The notes below the pieces were generated by a model. The model searched no databases, was not told the origin of the DNA, and saw only the letters and a list, made by a program, of their open reading frames with translations. From CAZNRY01 sp964575675 (GTDB lineage Bacteria; Eisenbacteria; RBG-16-71-46; CAIMUX01; VGJL01), in assembly GCA_964575675.1 (NCBI GenBank), contig CAZNRY010000002.1, positions 5,559 through 69,558 on the forward strand: DNA of 64,000 bases. The letters are read 5' to 3'. Positions within the stretch are counted from its first letter, which is position 1. Each line of letters starts with the position of its first letter. The translations under genes and the position numbers were made by a program. Of the stretch, positions 26,003-35,700 are shown piece after piece.

Positions 26003-26865
26003 ACTTCGATCGGCTGATGCGGATCGATCGGAGGATCATCTTCCTCTTCACGGCCATCGTGATCATCGTGCCCCTGCTGATCCCGATGGATCTCCCGATG
26101 GGGGTGCAGAAGCCCACACAGCGCTTCTTCGACACGGTTAACGCCGTCGATCCGAAAGAGCAATGCGTCCTGATCGCAACCGACTACGTGCCCCAGACCG
26201 AAGCCGAGAACCAGCCGATGGCGATCGTGCTCATGCGCCACGCCTTCGCCGCGAGGATCCCGGTTCTGCTCGCCGCTATGTACATCGAGGGGGCGGGGCT
26301 CGCGCTGGACGCGATGAACCGCACGATGGACGAGTTCAACGCCAGGGCCGCTTCGTCGGCGGACAGCATCAAGTACGGACGCGACATTGTCTACCTCGGG
26401 TGGCAGCCGCCCCCCATCGTGCCGATTCTGGGCATGGGGCGCAGCATTACGGCCGTCTATCCGGTCGACTGGTACGGCAGGAACACGCTGGGCTATCCGC
26501 TCATGAAGCGGATCAAGAACTACAACGATGTCGGGATCGTCTGCTCGATCTCGGGCGGATCGATGCCGCTCTCCTTCGTGCAGTACGCGCAGGCGAAGTA
26601 CGGGGTGAAGGTCGGGGCGGGTGTGACGGCCGTGAGCGCCCCAGATTACTACCCGTATTTCGAAACCGGGCAGTTCTCCGGCATGTTGGGCGGGATGAAG
26701 GGCGCCGCGGAGTACGAGTACCTAGTGGAGAAGCACTTCGGCGTGGGCGGACGCAAGCGGGCCACGGAGGGGATGGGGGCGCAATCTACCGCGCACATCA
26801 TGATCATCGTCTTCGTCATCATCGGCAACATCGCCTACTTCGCGGGAAGGAGGAGGGCGAAGTGA
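25999..26865 (+). CDS. Membrane-anchored protein of unknown function, gene 3 of four-gene operon
   Basis: The 288-residue protein has one membrane helix at each end (IIFLFTAIVIIVPLLIP near residue 13 and IMIIVFVIIGNIAYFAG near 270) around a soluble core of about 220 residues. Distinctive segments of the core are CVLIATDYVPQTEAENQP, PVLLAAMYIEGAGLAL, IVCSISGGSMPLSFVQYA and SAPDYYPYFETGQFSGML. The core has no motif I can assign. Its GTG start overlaps the stop of gene 2 (GTGA) and its stop overlaps the GTG of gene 4 in the same way, so translation is coupled on both sides. Confidence 0.68.
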   Translation: MNFDRLMRIDRRIIFLFTAIVIIVPLLIPMDLPMGVQKPTQRFFDTVNAVDPKEQCVLIATDYVPQTEAENQPMAIVLMRHAFAARIPVLLAAMYIEGAGLALDAMNRTMDEFNARAASSADSIKYGRDIVYLGWQPPPIVPILGMGRSITAVYPVDWYGRNTLGYPLMKRIKNYNDVGIVCSISGGSMPLSFVQYAQAKYGVKVGAGVTAVSAPDYYPYFETGQFSGMLGGMKGAAEYEYLVEKHFGVGGRKRATEGMGAQSTAHIMIIVFVIIGNIAYFAGRRRAK

Positions 26866-27551
26866 ACATCACACCCGAGGTCCTCTGGATCTGGATCGGG
26901 GCGTTCCTGACGCTCTCCGTATTTTCCTTCCTGTACAAGGACAACCCGTTCTATCGATTCGCCGAACACCTCTTCGTCGGGGCCTCCAACGGCTGGACGG
27001 TCGGCTTCTACTGGCACCGGGTCCTGATGCCGATCCTTTTCAGGCCACTGGGGCAGGCGTTCAAGACCGCCGGGACGGAGGGGCTCTCGGGCCAGCTCTT
27101 CAATCCCTACGCCCCCGCCAACTTCATCCTGATCGTGCCGTTCTTGATCGGGCTCCTCTACTTCATGAGGTTCGTGCCCAAGGGCGGATGGTTGGTCCGC
27201 TTTCCGATCGGCATCTTCATGGGCTACTACACCGGTCTGGCGATCCCCGCGGCGTTCGAGGGGGCTCTGTTCCCGCAACTGAAGGGAACGATCGTCACGC
27301 GCGCGAGCTTCGCGGATCCGCTCTCCGGGGTGTGGGCGGTGCTCGTCCTGATCGGGGTGGTCAGCACGCTCGTCTACTTCTTCTTCTCGAAGGAGCACAA
27401 GGGGATCGTGAAGCTCGGCGCGAAGACGGGGATCGTCTATATCATGCTCGGCTTCGGCGCCTCCTTCGGCTTCACGGTGATGGCGCGCGTCTCCCTCGTG
27501 ATCGGCCGATTCGTCTTCCTGCTAAGGGATTGGCTCCACCTGATCACCTGA
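26862..27551 (+). CDS. Polytopic membrane protein, gene 4 of four-gene operon
   Basis: The 229-residue protein has about six hydrophobic segments. The N-terminal helix contains VLWIWIGAFLTLSVFSFLY and is followed by KDNPFYRFAEHLFVGASNG, a conserved-looking loop. Later segments include FILIVPFLIGLLYFMRF, FPIGIFMGYYTGLAIPAA, VWAVLVLIGVVSTLVYFFF and a terminal helix. I do not recognise the family. The GTG at 26862 is the correct start because it overlaps the TGA of gene 3 and GGAAGGAGGAGGG lies just upstream; the longer open frame runs through gene 3. It ends the operon. Confidence 0.7.
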   Translation: MNITPEVLWIWIGAFLTLSVFSFLYKDNPFYRFAEHLFVGASNGWTVGFYWHRVLMPILFRPLGQAFKTAGTEGLSGQLFNPYAPANFILIVPFLIGLLYFMRFVPKGGWLVRFPIGIFMGYYTGLAIPAAFEGALFPQLKGTIVTRASFADPLSGVWAVLVLIGVVSTLVYFFFSKEHKGIVKLGAKTGIVYIMLGFGASFGFTVMARVSLVIGRFVFLLRDWLHLIT

Positions 27552-27626
27552 TCCGGAGGAAGCGGACCGACGAACACCGAGCCCCGGCGGGGTAACCGGC
27601 CGGGATTTCGACTATGATCACTTCTC

Positions 27627-27962
27627 ATGAAGAGGATGGTGAGCGAGCCGATCGATCCCGAAGCCGGAAGTTTCGCCGCGGGCGCAATGGCCTCCGGGGT
27701 CCCGGGTCTTCCGGCGGCGTTCGTCTGGCGCGGTTCGCCTCGACAGGTGCTCGCCTGCGAGCGCGCTTGGAAGGGCCTGCGGTCCGAGGCTTCGAGCGGC
27801 GAACTCTATCTGAGGCGCCACTACTACGAACTTGAGATGGACGACGGAGCACGCTGGGTCGTCTATTGCCTGCGCCAATCCTCGAGCGCGAAGGGCGGGC
27901 GCCATCGTTGGTACCTCTACACGATTGAGGATAAGAGCGACGCGAAGGGGGAGGGACGGTGA
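27627..27962 (+). CDS. Small DUF6504-like protein
   Basis: The 111-residue soluble protein has a core with alternating aromatic residues (AFVWRGSPRQVLACERAW, LRRHYYELEMDDGARWVVY, RHRWYLYTIED) that resembles the DUF6504 group. As I recall, DUF6504 proteins are often encoded with ImuB and DnaE2 in translesion-synthesis clusters; a DnaE2-type polymerase lies two genes downstream here, which fits. The assignment is from memory of the pattern and is not verified. A TATGAT at 27613-27618 lies only eight bases before the ATG, so a leaderless transcript is possible, though no good -35 is seen. The stop overlaps the next gene as GTGA. Confidence 0.55.
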   Translation: MKRMVSEPIDPEAGSFAAGAMASGVPGLPAAFVWRGSPRQVLACERAWKGLRSEASSGELYLRRHYYELEMDDGARWVVYCLRQSSSAKGGRHRWYLYTIEDKSDAKGEGR

Positions 27963-29428
27963 TCGGAAATCCGATAATCGGCGGGGTGCAGCTTGAGGAG
28001 AGTGATGCGTGGGACATCGCCGTCGTTGGCGCCGGGGCGGCCGGCCTCGCAGCGGCGATCTTCGCCGCGGAGGAGTCGGGTCGACTCGTAGCAGACGGCC
28101 GGCCGCGGCCGCGGATCCTCGTTCTCGACGGCGCGGAGAAACTCGGGGCGAAGATCCTGGTCTCGGGCGGCGGGCGGTGCAACGTGACGAACGAGGAGAT
28201 CCGGCCCCAGGATTTCAATGGCAACCAGCCGTTCATACGCAACGTCCTCGCCGCCTTCGGGGTCGCCGAGACGGTGGGGTGGTTCGAGTCGCTGGGAATC
28301 CGCCTCGTGCGCGAGGAGACGGGGAAGATGTTCCCCGCCAAGGGCGGCGCGAAGGCGGTTCTCGAAGCCCTGACGAAGGGTTGCCAGGAGGCCGGAACGA
28401 CGATTCTCACCGAGCATCGTGTTCGGGAGGTGTCGATCCCACCGTGCGAGGAGGCGTCTGGCGTTGACGCGGACGCCGGTGCAGAGGGAGAAGGGGAGAA
28501 GGCGAGCCCCAGGGGGGCAGTGCGTCCGCCGGCCGGCTTCATTCTCAGGCACGATCGAGGCGCTTTCCGGGCGCGTTGCGTCATTCTCGCCACGGGCGGC
28601 CGCTCGATTCCCAAGAGCGGAAGTGACGGGGAGGGTTGGGAGATCGCAGGGCGCCTCGGTCACTCCGTTACGGCAACCCATCCGGCCCTGGTTCCTCTCC
28701 TCTTCGATGCGGGGATGTTTCACGGGACGCTCTCTGGCGTGTCCCAGCCCGCCGAGCTCTCGACCTACCTTCGCGGCAAGCGGGTCGACCGGAGGACGGG
28801 GAGCCTGCTCTGGACCCACTTTGGAATCAGCGGGCCGGTTGTTCTCGATGCGAGCCGGCACTGGATCGCGGCCAAGGCCCAGGACCCGGGAGCGGAGTTG
28901 CGCTGCAACTTCCTGCCGGGATGGGATGCGGAACGTCTGGATCGATGGCTGGTCCGGCGCGTGGCGTCGACGTCATGGCGGTCGGTCGTCCGCGTCCTCT
29001 CCGACCTGCTCCCGGAACGTGCCGTGCGCGCGCATCTGGGGGCGGGCGGCATTGCCGCGTCCATGCCGATCGGTGAGGTGAGGCGCGAGGTGAGGCGGCA
29101 GCTCGTCGCCGGGCTCGTCGATTTCACCTTCCCGGTGATCGGGGATCGCGGATGGAACTTCGCCGAGGTGACGGCCGGCGGGGTTCCGCTGAACGAAATC
29201 GACTACCGAACAATGGGATCGCGGAAGGCGCCGAGGCTCTTCCTCGTCGGCGAGATGCTCGACTGCGACGGGCGGATCGGGGGATTCAACTTCCAGTGGG
29301 CATGGGCGAGCGGGTATCTCGCGGGGAGGGCGGCAGCTCGGGATGTTCGACCGCTCCTCGGGCGGCTCCCAGACGCTCCCGCGCCCCAATCGATTGACGG
29401 AACCGAATCGCCGCAACAGGATATCTGA
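27959..29428 (+). CDS. BaiN/HI0933-family flavoprotein
   Basis: The 489-residue protein is an NAD(P)/FAD-dependent oxidoreductase of the BaiN/HI0933 family. The FAD motif is AVVGAGAAGLAAAIFAAEE, followed by LDGAEKLGAKILVSGGGRCNVTN, the family hallmark. CVILATGGRSIPKSGSDGEGW and GGFNFQWAWASGYLAGRAAA close the FAD site. Physiological substrates of most members are unknown; BaiN acts in bile-acid dehydroxylation, which need not apply here. About 80 residues longer than many relatives, it carries a low-complexity insertion near 160-180 (EGEGEKASPRGAVRPP). The GTG start overlaps the stop of the small upstream gene. Confidence 0.88.
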   Translation: MIGNPIIGGVQLEESDAWDIAVVGAGAAGLAAAIFAAEESGRLVADGRPRPRILVLDGAEKLGAKILVSGGGRCNVTNEEIRPQDFNGNQPFIRNVLAAFGVAETVGWFESLGIRLVREETGKMFPAKGGAKAVLEALTKGCQEAGTTILTEHRVREVSIPPCEEASGVDADAGAEGEGEKASPRGAVRPPAGFILRHDRGAFRARCVILATGGRSIPKSGSDGEGWEIAGRLGHSVTATHPALVPLLFDAGMFHGTLSGVSQPAELSTYLRGKRVDRRTGSLLWTHFGISGPVVLDASRHWIAAKAQDPGAELRCNFLPGWDAERLDRWLVRRVASTSWRSVVRVLSDLLPERAVRAHLGAGGIAASMPIGEVRREVRRQLVAGLVDFTFPVIGDRGWNFAEVTAGGVPLNEIDYRTMGSRKAPRLFLVGEMLDCDGRIGGFNFQWAWASGYLAGRAAARDVRPLLGRLPDAPAPQSIDGTESPQQDI

Positions 29429-29461
29429 TCAGACGATAGGCTCTGGAACCACCTCGGGTTC

Positions 29462-29490
29462 TTGAATACCGTACAAGCGTATGGTATTCT
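29462..29490 (+). promoter_or_regulatory. dnaE2 promoter with overlapping palindrome (29464-29489)
   Basis: TTGAAT (29462-29467), a 17-bp spacer and TATTCT (29485-29490) form a promoter ending 13 bases before the ATG of dnaE2. An imperfect 26-bp palindrome (GAATACC...GGTATTC, with inner TAC...GTA) spans it from -35 to -10. The placement is that of a repressor operator. LexA is the expected repressor of a DnaE2 gene, but the LexA site of this lineage is not known to me. Confidence 0.6.
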
Positions 29491-29503
29491 GGTGATCCGA
29501 TCC

Positions 29504-32500
29504 ATGGGACTTCAGAGATGCCCGAAAGGCCCCGGACCGCTTCCCGTTCCCTTGGTCGTCCGGAGCGCATTCTCCCTCGGCCGCGGGGCGAGCGCGAGCG
29601 GGGCATTGTTGGCGCGCGCCCGCGGGCACGGCTTCGATGCGCTCGCACTGACCGACCGCGACAACTTGTACGGCGCGATCTCCTTCCTCGCGCGCGCGGA
29701 GGATGCGGGCCTGCACCCGGTCCTTGGTGCGGAGGTCACGCCGCGCGCGCCGAATCCCCAGCGTGCGGTTGATCCCCCGTGCGAGGAGGGAATCCGGGGA
29801 GGGGGCCGAGGGCCATGCGGTGCACGCGGGTCGGCTGTTCTGCTGATTCGCGAGCCGGCCGGGTACGCATCCCTCTGTCGGATCTTGACGGCAAGGCGCT
29901 TGGCGCCGGGATTCGTCCTCGAGGATGCCGTTGCGCGGTGGAGTGCGGGGCTCGTCGTTCTCGCGCGCGAAGCGTCGTTGCTCGAACGTCTCCACCCGGC
30001 GCTCGCGCCCGGCACCCTCTACGCCGCCATCATCCGCCCTGCGCCGAGCATCTCCGACGAGCGGTGCCTACGGGAAGCGGCGCGGCGCCTGGGGCGTCCC
30101 CTCCTCGGAACGCTCGACGTCTACTTCGCAGGAAGAGAGGAGTGGGAGACGCACCGCGTCCTCGCGGCGATCCGGGAGCTCGAGATGGTGACCCGGCTCG
30201 ATGCCGCGGCGCTTGCGCCGCGCTCGGCCTATCTTGCAGGCGCGGCTGAGATCTTCGAGCTGTTCGCCGATCAACCGTCGCTGCTCATCGCGGCGCGCGA
30301 GTTGGCCTTCTCCTGCCACTTCTCGCGGGGGGACCTTCCATCCCCTGGAACCCTCTTCCCGAAACTTCCGCTCCCGCCCGGCGAAACGGCCTACGACCGG
30401 CTCTACCGAATGACGCAGGAGGGACTGCGGCGCCGCTATGACCGCGTGACGCGAGAGATCACGCGGCGTCTTGCGTCGGAGCTCGAGCAGATCGACACGA
30501 TGGGGTTCACGGACTACTTCGTCGTGGTGGGGGGCATCTGCACGGCGGCGCGCGCGCGGGGGATTCCAACCGTGGGACGCGGCAGCGGGGCGAGCTCGCT
30601 CGTCTCCTACCTTCTCGGCATCACGAATGTGGACCCGCTTCGCTATCGACTGACCTTCGAACGGTTCTTCCACCGTCTCCGCCGCGACCTGCCGGACCTC
30701 GACATCGATCTCTGCTGGCGCCGGCGAGACGAGGTGATCCGGCATGTTTATGAGACATACGGCGCCGATCGCGTGGCGATGATCTCGACACACAACCGCT
30801 ACCAATCGCGCGGCGCGTTTCGTGAAGCCGGCAAGGCTCTCGGGATGACGGCCGATCAACTCGAGCCCATCGCGCGGGCGATTCCCTCCTTCAGCGATGC
30901 GCCTCTGGCCGAGGCTGCCCGCTCGACCCCCGTCGGACGGCGGTTCGATCTGAGCGAGCCGCCCCTGCCGGAGGTCTTTGCCGCCGGCGACCGGTTGACC
31001 GGTCTCCCGCACAGCTTGGGGATCCACTGCGGGGGAATCGTGATCGGTCCGGGGCCGCTCGATCAGTGGGTGCCGCTCGAGACGGCGACGAAGGGGATCA
31101 TCGTCACGCAGTACGAGATGCATGCGATCGAAGCTGTCGGCCTCGTGAAGATCGATCTGCTCGGCAACCGGGCGATCTCGACGATCGCCGAGACAATCGA
31201 CGGGATCGCCGGGGCCGGCGATGCGCCGCCCGATCTGGCGCGGCTGCCCGATCCGGATGCCGCGACGGGCAGGATGCTCGCGCGCGGGGACGCGCTGGGG
31301 TGCTTCCAGCTCGAGTCGCCCGGGATGCGGAATCTCCTGCGGATGCTCGAGACCTCGGATCTGGACGGCACGATCGCGGCCCTGTCACTGATCCGGCCCG
31401 GCCCCGCGGGCTCCGGGATGAAGGAGCGCTTCATCCGCCGGGCGCGCGGTCTCGAGGCGACGAGCTACCTTCATCCCTCGCTCGAACCTCTTCTGGCGAC
31501 GACCCACGGGATTCTCCTCTACGAGGAGGACGTGATCTGCGTGGCGAGTGCGATCGGCGGTTTCGACCGCGCCTTGGGAGATCTGCTGCGGCGGGCGATC
31601 GCCTCCGCAATGGCGGTGTCTTCGGACCCGGCGCTTGGGGAGCGCCCCTCGGGCGGCGGGCCGGCGGGTCCCGATGACCCTTGGCGGGGGGGGACGATTC
31701 GCGAGATCGAGAACCGCTTCATCGCGTGCGCGGTGCGAAACGGGGTCGACGCCGACGTGGCGCGGCAGGTGTGGTGCGAGCTGGCCCGGTTCGGCTCGTA
31801 CGCATTCTGCAAGGCCCACGCTTCGGGCTACGGCGTTCTCGCCTACCAGACCGCTTACCTGAAGGCGCATCATCCGGGTCCGTTCTACGCGGCCCTTCTG
31901 AACAACCACCAAGGGATGTACCCGCTTTGCGTGCACGTGGCCGACGCGCGCCGGCACGGGCTTCGCTTGGCCCTCCCGTGCGTCCACCGTTCCGCCCCAG
32001 AGTGGAGTTGGGAGGGAGGTTCCCTCCGGTGCGGGCTCGCGCAGGTGAAGGGACTCTCGCGACGCACCCTGGAGGCGATCGCGGCGGAACGCAGGCGCGC
32101 CCCCTTCGACGAGATGGACGACTTCATGTCCCGGACCGGGGCGAGCGCGGCGGAGGCAGTTTCTCTGGTTCTCTGCGGGGCGCTCGACTCGGTCGGTGCG
32201 GGGCCCCGCCCGGCGCGACTCTGGCGCCTGCAATGCCGCGCGCGCGTCTCGGCGCGGGCGCTCGGGCCAACACCGCGGCTGGGCCTGGGCGGTGGGGTGG
32301 AGCAGGGCGGAGAGCCCCCGTGGCGCGAGTTCGAGCTTGAGGAGCGCGTCGCGCACGAGATGGAAACGCTGGACGTCGCGTTGAGCGCGCACCCGGTTGC
32401 GCTCGTCGTGCGACGGCTTGCCCGCGCCGGGCGCGCCGTCGGAAGGACCCCGGCCGGGCAGCTCCAACGAGAAGGTCCGGCGTCGGTTCTGGGGTGGGCC

Positions 32501-32776
32501 GCCGCGGCGCGGCGCGTGCGAACGAAACGCGGGGAGTCGATGCTCTTCCTGACGCTGGAAGACGAGACGGGCCTGGCCGAGTGCACGCTCTTCCCGAGCG
32601 TGTACGCGCGGTACGGACACCTCGTCCGGGCGGGGGGCGTGCTGCGTGCAACGGGGAAGGTCGAGGCGCCCTACGGAGCCCCGACCCTCAACGCGGCGCG
32701 CATCGAGTGCATCGATGCTGGATTTGGCAGGGCGGCAGATGCGCCGCCCGAGACTAGCGAAGCCGCAGGAGCTTGA
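29504..32776 (+). CDS. dnaE2: DnaE2-type error-prone DNA polymerase III alpha subunit
   Basis: The 1090-residue protein is a C-family polymerase. Catalytic aspartates are Asp400 and Asp402 (PDLDIDLCW) and Asp551 (VKIDLLGNR). GRGSGASSLVSYLLGITNVDP, the FGSYAFCKAHASGYG fingers segment and a C-terminal OB domain (VLGWAAAARRVRTKRGESM, LTLEDETGLAECTLFP) are present. The N-terminal PHP domain has lost its metal ligands (RSAFSLGRG and TDRDNLYGA where replicative DnaE has HSxYS-like and TDH motifs), so no PHP nuclease is expected. Size and features fit DnaE2/ImuC, the mutagenic polymerase of the SOS response. The ATG at 29504 is chosen because the TTG at 29462 is the promoter -35. No ImuA or ImuB is in the window. 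The 3' end overlaps the convergent surface-protein gene by 23 bases. Confidence 0.88.
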   Translation: MGLQRCPKGPGPLPVPLVVRSAFSLGRGASASGALLARARGHGFDALALTDRDNLYGAISFLARAEDAGLHPVLGAEVTPRAPNPQRAVDPPCEEGIRGGGRGPCGARGSAVLLIREPAGYASLCRILTARRLAPGFVLEDAVARWSAGLVVLAREASLLERLHPALAPGTLYAAIIRPAPSISDERCLREAARRLGRPLLGTLDVYFAGREEWETHRVLAAIRELEMVTRLDAAALAPRSAYLAGAAEIFELFADQPSLLIAARELAFSCHFSRGDLPSPGTLFPKLPLPPGETAYDRLYRMTQEGLRRRYDRVTREITRRLASELEQIDTMGFTDYFVVVGGICTAARARGIPTVGRGSGASSLVSYLLGITNVDPLRYRLTFERFFHRLRRDLPDLDIDLCWRRRDEVIRHVYETYGADRVAMISTHNRYQSRGAFREAGKALGMTADQLEPIARAIPSFSDAPLAEAARSTPVGRRFDLSEPPLPEVFAAGDRLTGLPHSLGIHCGGIVIGPGPLDQWVPLETATKGIIVTQYEMHAIEAVGLVKIDLLGNRAISTIAETIDGIAGAGDAPPDLARLPDPDAATGRMLARGDALGCFQLESPGMRNLLRMLETSDLDGTIAALSLIRPGPAGSGMKERFIRRARGLEATSYLHPSLEPLLATTHGILLYEEDVICVASAIGGFDRALGDLLRRAIASAMAVSSDPALGERPSGGGPAGPDDPWRGGTIREIENRFIACAVRNGVDADVARQVWCELARFGSYAFCKAHASGYGVLAYQTAYLKAHHPGPFYAALLNNHQGMYPLCVHVADARRHGLRLALPCVHRSAPEWSWEGGSLRCGLAQVKGLSRRTLEAIAAERRRAPFDEMDDFMSRTGASAAEAVSLVLCGALDSVGAGPRPARLWRLQCRARVSARALGPTPRLGLGGGVEQGGEPPWREFELEERVAHEMETLDVALSAHPVALVVRRLARAGRAVGRTPAGQLQREGPASVLGWAAAARRVRTKRGESMLFLTLEDETGLAECTLFPSVYARYGHLVRAGGVLRATGKVEAPYGAPTLNAARIECIDAGFGRAADAPPETSEAAGA

Positions 32777-35700
32777 CGCTTCTTTCGCCGGCGGCGGATC
32801 TGAGGCGCGCCCAGTAAACGCCCGCGGGGGCGGGGCGTCCATCCTCGTCGGTGCCGTCCCAGACCTGCTGTCCCGCGCCGCGGGCGCGCCTGCGGGACGG
32901 GAGGAGCGTGCGAACGAGGCGGCCCGAGATATCGTAGACCGCTAGATCGCTGTCGCCCGCGCGGGGTAGAGACCAAGAAAGCCCCACGGTCCACGAGAAC
33001 GGATTGTCGCTCGCCCGGAGGTCGAGGGCGAGTCTCGGCCCCGAGCGAACTCCCGTCCAGGGGCCGGCGAACTCACCGCCGGCATCCTCGATCCAGTAGA
33101 GATAGACGGTTCCCGCGGCCGCGGATGGGTCGCGGAAGCGGTAGTCGAGCCCGCCAGGGTCGTGGGGAAGAACCGGATCGCGCGAGACGAGAATCGCGTC
33201 TGCGCCCGGACGCGGCGAACCGTCGAGAACCGTCGGCGCCTCCCTCCAGAGGCGATACGCGCCGCCGGCCCGGTCACTCGGCACGGACCAGCGGAGTTCG
33301 AGGGCATCCGGCAGCTCAAAGATCACCCAGCTCGCGACGGCGACCGGCGTGTAGTCGCCCTCGTAGTGCCAGCTCACCGTTCTGACCCGCACGTCCCAGC
33401 TGCGCTGATCCCTGCTGTCGGCGAACGCGTAACGGATTCGTCCCGCGTCGGCAGCCAGGTTGCCCTGGAGTGTGGCTATCTTCCCCCCAAGAATGCTGAC
33501 GCTGTAGGGGGCGCCGATCCGGTTGGCGCGGGCATCGAAGCGCTGCGCGATCACGCGCGCGGAGTCGGCGGAGGTATCCCAGTACGTCACGACGAATCGT
33601 CCATCCGGGGCCATCGCCACGCGCGGGTACTTCATCCCGGCCGATCCCCCTCCGAGCTGGAAAAACGTTGGTTCATCCGATCGGCCGCCGCCGCTCTTCG
33701 CGCTGGGAAGAACGACGAGCAGGCCAACGACGCCGCCCCCTGTGTATGGCTCTTCGTCCCAGACGACGACGTAGCGATCGGCCTGGGACGCGACATCGGG
33801 ATTCGATTGGACGACCGAGCCTCCTTCCTCAGGGATGCTGATCGGGATGTTTGGCCCGATCTTCGTTCCCGTGGGCCCGATCCTCTGGGCGTAAACGTCA
33901 AAGTTGCCCATCCGGTCGTCGAGCCAGGCGATGACGGTCTCTCCGCCTTCCCCGGAGGAGATGGCGGGGCTGATCTGGGTGGCGCCCGCGTAAGCGCTAT
34001 CCGCGATGCGGATCGTGTCGCTGTCGGCCGAGCCATCGACCAGAAAGCGCTGCGCGTAGACGTCCCCGGCGCTGAGCAACGTGCAGGTATCCCACCAGGC
34101 CAAGTAGAAGCCGCCGTCCCTCGTGGCCGCGAAGGCGGGTTGCCCCTGGATGCCCCCGCCGCAGGCGGAGGAGACGAGCGTGTTGCCGCCCACCGGCACG
34201 CCGGTCGGATCGTAGATCTGAACCATGACCCTCTGGCCGCCGGCGAGAAGCGCCGTCCAGGCTGCGACGAGGGAACCATTCATGGTCGCCCCGAGCGCGG
34301 GTCTGTTTCGGATCAAGTCGCGCATGTTGTCCGCCGGCGCACTGGATGCCCCGCCGCTGATGTCACTGATCCGGAAGGACCCGCCCGCGGGGCGCCCTTC
34401 CGCGTCGAGATACGCCCCATAGATCCCCATCGTCCCCGAACGGAAGTCCTCCCAAACGACCGCGCCGCGATGATCGGGTAACAAAACGACATCGGGGAAT
34501 GCCTGGGTCGATGTCCCATCCTTCGGATCGAGCGGGGTCGGTGCGCTGAGCGGGTGGCCTTCTGCATCCGCCGTGAGTTGGAAGAGCAACTCCCAACCCT
34601 CGCGGGCATCTGACCAGACAAGGCGCGCGGGCGTTGTGGAGCCGGGTAACAGCGCGAGGTGCCGCGGCGTGAGAGTCTGCCCCGGCGGAGGCGTCGGGTC
34701 GTCGACAACGACAATCGACCCGGCCGCGGTCGAGGGGAGAACCACCTTCCTGGCATGGAAGCGTGCGCTTTGTGCAGGCCCGGCCGTCCAGACGACGAGA
34801 ACGGAAGTTCCGTCGATCGCAAGCAGCTCGGGGCCGCGCGGCGTGACGGTCTCCTCTTCGCTCGATATCAAGAAGGATGGCGCCGCGGGGTTCAGATCCG
34901 CGTCGAGAAGACGACCGGCGAGGCTGACCTCGCCGGAGAGACCTCGTGTCCAGGCGACGAAATAGCCCCCCGTCACACGAACGATTGCCGGCTCCTTCTG
35001 GATGACGAGAGGGTCGGATTCGACGATCCTCGCCTCTGCGATCGCATGGCCGTCCCGATCGAACGCGCGTACTGAGACGCGCGCTGGATCCTGCGAGTCA
35101 CCCGACCAGGCGACGACCCAACCTGCGGCCGAAGCGGCCACACGGGGATCGCTCTGCACGTCCTCACCGCCGGGGTCGAGAGAGAAGTTCGAGAGAACCG
35201 GTTCGAGGGAAGCGGTGAGGACCTGGCCCCGCGCCTTCCTGAGCGGGGAGTCTCCTTCCGTCCAGACAATCAGGGCACGATCGCCGGAGACCGCGATGTG
35301 GGGAGTCCTCTTGGTGCTGTAGGGACCTTCCTCGGTCACGACGATCGGGCCAGCGATGATCCCGTCTTGATCGACCAGGGCGGCCCGAACCTCCGGGTGG
35401 CCCTCCCGCGAATCGACCCATGTCAGGATCGATCGACCGTCGGCAAGCGAGGCGAGGAAGGGCTCGGAGACTTGCTCCGCGTTGACGTCGAAAGAGAAAA
35501 GCCCGTAGCCGTCGGTGACCGGCGAGGCCGGGCCGAGCGGCTCATCCTGAGAGTCGAAGGACCGCACGAAAATCGAACCATACCCCGTGCAGAAGTCGAT
35601 CCAGGCGGCGGTCCAGGAAGCGTCGGAGTGAACGGTCGCGGTTCCGTCGCGCTGGTACTCTTGCCCGACCGTCTCCTCGTGGACTCTCCATTCTTCCGGC

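Noticed and set aside
26163..26861. Gene 4 of the membrane operon starting upstream at 26163
   Set aside because: That part overlaps gene 3 in another frame and reads as arginine/glycine-rich shadow; the GTG at 26862 has a strong ribosome-binding site and a GTGA overlap.
29462..29503. dnaE2 starting at the TTG at 29462
   Set aside because: The codons would run through the promoter and palindrome; the ATG at 29504 lies just downstream of the -10 box.
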